Part shown: in pieces, positions 52,769 through 61,500 of the stretch
Position numbering within the stretch: the first letter of the stretch is position 1
How the letters are laid out: each line of letters opens with the position of its first letter
Assembly (NCBI GenBank): GCA_037783415.1
Contig: JAZGTN010000213.1
Coordinates: 806,001 to 870,000, forward strand
Source: Leptasterias polaris
Taxonomy: Eukaryota > Echinodermata > Asteroidea > Forcipulatida > Asteriidae
DNA: 64,000 bases
Reading direction: 5' to 3'
Notes under the pieces: model-generated
What the model saw: only the letters and a program-made list of their open reading frames with translations
Told to the model about the DNA's origin: nothing
The model's database searches: none
Translations under genes and position numbers: made by a program

Positions 52769-55010
52769 CTCAAATACCGAGATACATCCAAGACATGCAC
52801 AGAGGCAATCAACAACAAATGTCTCAGCACCCTAGCTACACTTCATCAAACAATTACTCCACAAAATTTATCACAGCAATTTGGCCTATTAATTATTGTG
52901 CCCTTCTGAAGAAGCGTCATCAATACTGCATCTAAATGAATGACAGTAACTGAGTAAGTGAAAAAATAGATTTCATGAATAGGCTTATTCATGAATTACT
53001 ATCACTGTTGAATGAACTGCACTAATCGAAAAGAGACAGAACACAACACACCAACCATGCTTCCCGAAGGCTGTAAGTAGTGCCGTTATTAACAACGAAG
53101 GTGAACGTAGAATTCATGAATGAATGCAATTACGATTAAACAGCACCAGCGGGTTGGTTGCCTTGCTCTAGTGCCTGAAGAAACCATACAACAAAAAATC
53201 AACTCTCTAGAGTCTCTAACCAAACAACCATCAGTTCTTCATTTCTAATCTTAAATCTATGTGACAAAGTTACCCTCGAAAGCTTGCCCAAACAAAATTC
53301 AAAACTTGACAAGCTCACAGGACTAATTGATAAAACTACGACGTCAGCCAATATAGTATACACATGACCTCATCACAAAAAACGACAACGGTCAACCGTC
53401 CGTCGTGCTGAAGTCATGAAGTTCAGTCACTCAGTGCTCACTCCAGAGGCAAGAACATCCCTTCAAGTTCAATTTCAACCTCAAACATCATATGACACAT
53501 CATATATCCTTAGCTAACCAACAAACCCAGCCGTGATGTAATCATATCTCTCATAGTAATAAACATCTTCGGGAGTTATTTTCCATAAGCAAAACTTGGC
53601 TCAAAATATCCCTCATGTTGAAATCAATAGCGTGCCACTTGGTCGTTTGGAGTCAGTCTAGTTGTTTATTTCGATGCTATGAGCGCGAGCTAGCTAGCAG
53701 CTGCACAGTACGTACACACACACACTATGATCCACAAAATGTCTATACTATAGCTACACCATGTACTGTACATTACATGTACATTGCGTGTGTACATATC
53801 TACGCGCGTTACAAAAACGGATATCTTTGACGTTGTGTTATATTGAAGGACTAAAGTAGCAATGTTTAGAGCTGCTTAGCACATAATGGTAGCTAAGCAC
53901 AACTCAGTTTGCTTACTGGCCAGTGGCCACAATACAATGTTACATTATTTATTCCTACCTCCATGATTATACAGTGGTATCCTGCTCCTTTATTTTATAT
54001 TTCATTTCATTTATTAATTCTGGTTGTGAAGCCAAGGACTCTCGGAAAAGCAAACTTAAACACTGTAATTAGCCGAGCCCGATCAGATTAGAGAGAAGAC
54101 GAGAAGGAACTTGGTTTCAGTTTTAAATTGGGAGGAAAACCCCAGAGAATTTTCAGGAAAAACCCGCGCAATCGGTAAGGGGCTCAGAACCCAATCCACA
54201 TTGTGCCCCCGGTGGGATTCAAACCGGAGTCCCAGATGTGGAAGGCAACTTGGCCGGCGCCATTACGGTGCATTATTTTTATACAGAGTATAATTAGATT
54301 TGTTTTGTGAAGTACGGGTTTTAAGAAACTTCTTGCACATGCACTGCTGGGTCGCATTTTGAAGACTGGCCGGAGTGGATTGAGAAATCATAGGCCTAGG
54401 CTAGGCAGTAGGCCTAGCGGTTGCAACTGCTTACCAACCAAAAGGAATAGTCGGATTTCCTGGAGGCAATACGCATAAACAGGTCACACTCAAAGCAAGC
54501 ATGCAGTCACAGGTGGAAATTAGAGATTGTCAGACTAGACAAGTCGCACCACAGAAAAAGCACTGCTTGGGGCGGGATCATCAAAGAGGAGGGAGACAAG
54601 GGGGATTAGGGAAGGGGCTGGTTTAACCATGGAGGTAGGAAGGGGTTGGGAACATTCCGTATACAAAGTCTATGATGGGAAGAGGACAATTTCTACACAA
54701 CAGGGGGCAGCACCAGGCAGAATCTCCTGATCCTGCCACGAGGCCGCTAGTGCCTCCGCGGCACTTGAACACATTTTAAATCCTTCAATAATAAGTTTCA
54801 CAGCAAAACGTATCCGAAAAGTTATTACACGCGCATGCAGCCTATTCGACATGCGTATAATCAACCAGGCTGAAGTGAGCACTAAATTTGGTGCCAGCAC
54901 CAAATTTGTTGCTGGCGAGAAATTTAGTGCCAGCACCAAATTTCAAAAAACATTGTCAACGACCGTCATGGGCCGTCGTTGACAGTGTGAACGAAATCGC
55001 GAATTCTCGA
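52769..55010. promoter_or_regulatory. Upstream region of the TASOR-like gene and intergenic DNA
   Basis: About 52769-53850 directly precedes the first coding exon and should hold the 5' UTR and promoter; I saw no TATA box or CpG-dense island that fixes a start site. About 53866-53930 carries a GCTGCTTAGCAC repeat remnant and 54000-54265 a SINE. At 54872-54946 three inverted or direct copies of GGTGCCAGCACCAAATTT make a local hairpin-forming cluster just before the satellite array. Confidence 0.4.
54000..54265 (-). repeat. tRNA-derived SINE (GGTTGGCG type), copy 3
   Basis: Same family as 15935-16200. The minus strand shows a tRNA-like head with box-B-like GGTTTGAATCC, then GGGGGCACAATGTGG and a body ending near ATTCTGGTTGTGAAGCCAAGG read on the plus strand. 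Diverged from the other two copies. Confidence 0.75.
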
Positions 55011-56990
55011 ATTTTCATTTGAAAAGTTGTCATCGAAAAAACATAAAATCTTCATTTTTTTCTTCACAGTTGTCTTCCTTATATCCCAAACCATTATGCC
55101 TGGGCGCCCCCAATTAATTAACCCACTAATTAGGTCAGCCCAACTAATTAAACAATCGCATAATATAGCCCGTATGCGAATTTACTGTGACAAAGTCTAT
55201 GGTTCAACATGCAACTACCTAATTTTCATTTGAAAAGTTGTCATCGAAAAATATTAAAATCTTCATTTTTTTCTTCACAGTTGTCTTCCTTATATCCCAA
55301 ACCATCATGCCTAGGCGCCCCCAATTAATTAACCTACTAATTAACTCAGCCCAACTAATTAAACAATTGCATAAATTAGCCCGTATGCGAATTTACTATT
55401 TAACGTCCAGAACAAACACGCAATTTTCATTTGAAAAGTTGTCATCGAAAAATATTTAAATCTTCATTTTTTTCTTCACAGTTGTCTTCCTTATATCCCA
55501 AACCATTATGCCTGGGCGCCCCCAATTAATTAACCCACTAATTAACTCAGCCCAACTAATTAAACAATCGCATAATATAGCCCGTATGCGAATTTACTGT
55601 GACAAAGTCTATGGTTCAACATGCAACTACCTAATTTTCATTTGAAAAGTTGTCATCGAAAAATATTAAAATCTTCATTTTTTTCTTCACAGTTGTCTTC
55701 CTTATATCCCAAACCATCATGCCTAGGCGCCCCCAATTAATTAACCCACTAATTAGGTCATCCCAACTAATTAAACAATCGCATAATATAGCCCGTATGC
55801 GAATTTACTATTTAACGTCCAGAACAAACACGCAATTTTCATTTGAAAAGTTGTCATCGAAAAATATTTAAATCTTCATTTTTTTCTTCACAGTTGTCTT
55901 CCTTATATCCCAAACCATTATGCCTGGGCGCCCCCAATTAATTAACCCACTAATTAGGTCAGCCCAACTAATTAAACAATCGCATAATATAGCCCGTATG
56001 CGAATTTACTGTGACAAAGTCTATGGTTCAACATGCAACTACCTAATTTTCATTTGAAAAGTTGTCATCGAAAAATATTAAAATCTTCATTTTTTTCTTC
56101 ACAGTTGTCTTCCTTATATCCCAAACCATCATGCCTAGGCGCCCCCAATTAATTAACCTACTAATTAACTCAGCCCAACTAATTAAACAATTGCATAAAT
56201 TAGCCCGTATGCGAATTTACTATTTAACGTCCAGAACAAACACGCAATTTTCATTTGAAAAGTTGTCATCGAAAAATATTTAAATCTTCATTTTTTTCTT
56301 CACAGTTGTCTTCCTTATATCCCAAACCATCATGCATAGGCGCCCCCAATTAATTAACCCACTAATTAGGTCAGCCCAACTAATTAAACAATCGCAAAAT
56401 ATAGCCCGTATGCGAATTTACTATTTAACGTCCAGAACAAACACGCAATTTTCATTTGAAAAGTTGTCATCGAAAAAAATTTAAATCTTCACTTTTTTCT
56501 TCACAGTTGTCTTCCTTATATCCCAAACCATCATGCCTAGGCGCCCCCAATTAATTAACCTACTAATTAACTCAGCCCAACTAATTAAACAATTGCATAA
56601 ATTAGCCCGTATGCGAATTTACTATTTAACGTCCAGAACAAACACGCAATTTTCATTTGAAAAGTTGTCATCGAAAAATTATAAAATCTTCATTTGTTTT
56701 TCCACAGTTGTCTTCCTTATATCCCAAACCATCATGCCTAGGCGCCCCCAATTAATTAACCCACTAATTAGATCAGCCCAACTAATTAAACAATCGCATA
56801 ATATAGCCCGTATGCGAATTTACTATTTAACGTCCAGAACAAACACGCAATTTTCATTTGAAAAGTTGTCATCGAAAAATATTTAAATCTTCATTTTTTT
56901 CTTCACAGTTGTCTTCCTTATATCCCAAACCATTATGCCTAGGCGCCCCCAAATTAATTAACCTACTAATTAACTCAGCCCAACTAATTA
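55011..56990. repeat. Satellite array of alternating 211-bp and 201-bp units
   Basis: The motif ATTTTCATTTGAAAAG recurs at 55011, 55222, 55423, 55634, 55835, 56046, 56247, 56448, 56649 and 56850, with spacings 211, 201, 211, 201, 211, 201, 201, 201, 201. The 211-bp type carries GTGACAAAGTCTATGGTTC before the junction; the 201-bp type has TTTAACGTCCAGAACAAAC there. The first six units form three 412-bp dimers and the rest are single type. A truncated tenth unit ends in a MITE terminus. Small ORFs inside repeat with the unit and are not genes. Confidence 0.95.
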
Positions 56991-58542
56991 CCAAACATTG
57001 TTCAGTGCCTTTAAAGCATACTTTTGAAGTGAGGACCCTTTATACTCAACCTGGGACCAAAATTATTGTCATCTTTTGTTATAAAGTGCCCGGTTTGAAT
57101 GTGTATGCCTACACCTATGTCTACAAGTGTGTAACAGCCTGCAGTCGTGGACCCTCCTTTGTTCAACTCTTTGTGATAGCAACCGTGGACCACAATGCTT
57201 TCCATTGTCCTCTTTTGTTATAGGTACCCGGTTTGAATGTGGTTACCTATCTCACAGTTACACAAACGAAACACCCACGTTTGCAAATTAGTGAGTGGGC
57301 CCATTTCATACAGCTGCTTAAGCACAAGAAGTAGTTAAACACAAGACAATTTTGTAAAGGTAAAATCTACAAACCATTCGATTTACAACAAAATTTCATG
57401 TTTGTATTGTTTTTATTACAAACTGACGATGTTTGTTAACATAATTCATTGCCATTTGTTTAGCAGCTAGTAACTGATGGAGTCACATTTTAACATCAAA
57501 TAAAATAACCCTAAATTGTTGTTCATAATCTCAGGTATAGGTTAACAATTACATTTCTTATCAAACACAATATTATAACTATGTTATTTGTCTTCGTACT
57601 CTGTTCGGGATTATCAATCCCCCTGATGCATTGAGACTTGGAAACTGGATACTCCTGGTATCATATCGTTTGGTGAATGATTAATCCTCAACAACAGATT
57701 CTTGTGGCTTGTTAATTTACATTTACACATCAAATATAATATAAACACTACTCGTTCATATCCCAATGTATACACAGTGCCACTTGTGTTAACCAGATTT
57801 TTTTCAATCGTTATAAAACAAATCAAAATAATACTACTTCTGCAAAAACATATCGATACAACAGTTTTTACCCATCAAAACCATTGGCTGGGAGAAAGGG
57901 AGACTCCTATAAAGACTAGCTCTTACAATTTTAAAATTAGCCACTTTAGCACGCTGACATTGGCCTAAAAGTTATTGAAATAGTATGAAAAGAACTCTGC
58001 TCCTGGTATCAAGATCATGTCCTAAACCAACACCGTTTGGTGAAAGACAATCTTTAAACATCTCTTTAAACAGCCTGTTAATTTTTGGGTTAACGCATCA
58101 ACTAAAATCACACTTTTTATACCATCGTGTAAAGCTGTATACATGTACAATAACAATAATGTTCACTATCAATTTTCTCTCTCAGATAAGTTGTTTATTG
58201 GGAGAACATTTAAATCATACATGTAGCCGTGTGCAACTTAGTCAGAGATAATGTCAAAATACCTACTTCAACAACTTCCAATAAATTATCTTCTAGTGTT
58301 TTTTCCAAAAAAATAAACAACTAAATAATAAATAAATAAGTAACATAAATTAAAGTTGATAAGAAATTAAATTACAAAGGTATTTTCACGTTTTAAAGAA
58401 AATTTGTGTTGTATATTGGCGTACCATACCTATATGTTTCTAGACATTACTCTGTTCAAATAGTTGTCTCAACCCGACGTCTAATATGTGACTTCTTCGA
58501 ATAGCAGAAAGTGTAATATACATTCGAAGCGTTTCACTTTTA
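56991..58542. repeat. 3' flank of the transposase-protease ORF: MITE remnants and a diverged duplication
   Basis: At 56986-57017 there is the right terminus of the AGGCACTG MITE family (ACCAAAC...CAGTGCCTTTAA). About 57296-57345 holds a remnant of the GGGCCCA...TTCATA...CAGCTGCTTAAGCAC element. Two weakly similar blocks, about 57640-57760 and 58005-58110, share CTCCTGGTATCA, CGTTTGGTGAA and the TGTTAATTT stretch, suggesting an old duplication. A minus-strand AATAAA at 58194-58199 could serve the ORF's transcript. No gene seen. Confidence 0.5.
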
Positions 58543-61500
58543 TCATTTTTGCCTAACCTTTCTTTTGGCAAGAGCAACTTCTTCAGCAAAAGCGCAACAA
58601 TACAGCCCGCATGAGTCAGAGTTATTTTGGGTAACAAATGATACCAATGATCTGTCTTTGATATTGATAACATGTTCATCACTGCGCATGAATGTCGGCA
58701 AAACGTTCCAGTATTTTGATTTTTTCCCATAATTAAAAAAATCGGCAAAAGAATAACCGATTTGACGCAAGTAGGTTTCTGACAAGGGCGACAATGAATT
58801 GTAACTGCATAGCGATCGTTTTATCTTGTCAACAACAAGAAGAATGAAATGTGAATTGCTAAGAAGAGGGCATAGTATGATGTTACACCAATGACCACTG
58901 GTGATACATTTTCTTTGCACCGAACGGTATGTCGCGGCTGTTACTACTCCCCCAATAATTACACTGGTTTCACAGCACAGCAGTGCCGCACAAGTTTGAC
59001 TTACTTCTGTATTTTCAACTAGTTGCTGCATGTAGAAATCTACAAAAAAATCACTAATCCAGCCCCTGTTAAAATTTGGAGAAAGTTTTACGAAGGATTG
59101 ATACACATTGATTGGTATATTTACATTAAGCATGGCAATATGGCTGAATGTCAGATTTTCATTGGAAGACTTCAATTTTACTGCTTTTTTATTAAGTATA
59201 GTCTCATCTATGTATCCCCAAACATTTTCTACGAAGCTCTTTTCATTTTGGTTTACCGTGAAAGTATTGCTTTGATAAAAAATATCATCATCATTTGGGG
59301 TAGGATGACTTTCATCAAAATTGTAAAAGAAATTTGGATCTTTTCTCAAGTCAGCGTTATCTGTTCCTGGTGATGTTGTGGGTGGTGGGTTGTGTGGATG
59401 TGATAAATGATTGTACTTTTCGTATACTAGTACATATGCCCCTAGGTCAACTGCTTCTTCAAATTCTGCGTCAGTCACTTGACGAACTATGTGATCATCA
59501 AACAACAATTTTTGTTTTGTACTTGGGTTGTTCACATATGTAACGTAGTGGCCGCTTGACACACTTATTCCGACATGAACAACCACTGAGAGAAGGCGAT
59601 ACTTCGTTTTTTCGTTCTGACTTGTACACAATTTTGTGAGGTCCAAAATATTTGGGACCTGGATTGGGAAAGTTATTTTTTCTGCTCTCGAGTTTCTCCA
59701 TCGAAAACGCATTAATTGAATGACTAAAACTAATGGAGCGTCTAATATTTGGGTAGTAATAGTTTTTACTCCCATGTTGACACAATGCGTACAAAGCTCA
59801 TCGAACAGACGTACGCAACTGAAAAAATTTGAAATGTTATTTTCCAAACGTGGGTTTGTCGCAGCAACCGTCAAGACTGTTGAATTAGTGGTGTCTACTG
59901 TTGAGGCTGTGTTACACAACACACATCGTGACGTCTTCCTCAATGAAAAACGTGGTGATACTCCTGCGTCATGAAAAAAACTGCAAACCTCGTTACAAGT
60001 TAAAAATTCAGCTGCGTCTTGCTGTTGGCGGACATTAACAGAGAGTAATGAAGCGCACACACCGATACTTTTTCTAACTGAATTGAAAGCAATTGGGGGA
60101 CCTATATCATCTTTAAGTTGATCAAATATGGACATGAGACTTCTTTTGAACTCATTCAAATTAGGTATCTGACTAGCAGTCCTATGAATTTTAGTGTACA
60201 AAGGTAAGAGCGCCTGAATGGATGCAATCCACCAACAAGAATATGAATTATTTGATATCCCTCTACCAAGTTGAAAAACTGGCCGATAATCAGACTTACT
60301 TTTAGTTGTGAGAACCTTATTGCGCTGCTTGTTTTTGTTCTGTCCCAAAATTGGCGTGCTTGTTTGTGGATAACGGTTTGCGGGCATTTTTTGTTTTGTT
60401 TCATATCCGTCTTTAAATTTCATTGGTTTGGTTGGAGGTGTGAGGTATGTTCCCTCTTTTCCTGGTCGGCGAACCCTCTTTAGCCATTTTTCGGACGCTA
60501 ATTTCTGGGATTTTTGTTTCTTGTTATGAGCCTTCTTGCAAAAACTTTCTGCAAATTCGCGATGAAGTGGTAATATGTCATTTTGAAAAATTGATACAAG
60601 AACATGTACATGACTACATCTCTCATATTGCAGTTTAACACGTTTTACCTCTCCCATGCTTTTTTCAATAACTCCTTGCGTTCTATTGTTTGATGAAATA
60701 TTTTGATGTTTAGATTTTGTCAATGATCGAAACATGCCTGTGTATTGTTCGTATGGTTCTCCATTGCCGTGACGGCCCACATCACCAAGTAGAAGCCCTG
60801 ACCAATTTGCGATTGACGGAAATGCGTAAGTAAGAAGATATTCCATGAACGCTGTACTTCTATAAGCATTTGGAAGAAAGTTTTGATCTTGTTCGGAAAC
60901 TTTGGAAATACTTATGTGTTCCGTTGCTTGGTTGACAATTTGTTGAAAACGGTTTTTGAATGGAGAGTTTGCCAATTTTTCAATGAAATTCGTTTGGCTC
61001 ATGTCTGTGTCATTTAAATTACATTCATTACTTTCTGGGTCCTGGTCATCATGGAAAATTAAATTTAGGTTTGTTTCCTGTGCGCTAACCTTTTCCTGCA
61101 ATTTTTGGTAACTGTCAAAAACTTCATCGTTACTTTTTTCAGAGAGAAGTAAAATTGCTAACAAGTATATGATATTGTCGATCTCTTCAATACTAGTTGA
61201 CTTTAAAAGGATACCAATCCAATACATTCCCTCTTTAAAATTAGCGCGATAGAGCTTCCTACACCTTTTTGAAGCATTTTTGATAAAGTGGCTTGCACAC
61301 TGATGGATAAATACTTTATTTAAATCTTTACGCAGTGCACCCCCAGTAATTACCCTGTAACAACGTATGAAATAATCTTCTACTGATTCGCCTGTGAAAG
61401 AATGGAGGACTGCTAAAAATAACATGGCACTTCCATCTATCATAATTAATAGGGGATTTTTGACTCCATTGTGTCCGTAAATACGCTGTTCATCATGCAA

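Noticed and set aside
55027..56886. Series of 68-117 codon ORFs starting MSSK or MPRR
   Set aside because: They repeat with the satellite unit and change with it; there is no sign of selection for coding.
58440..58748. Separate 102-codon minus-strand ORF beside the large ORF end
   Set aside because: Overlaps the C48 domain in another frame with no family resemblance.
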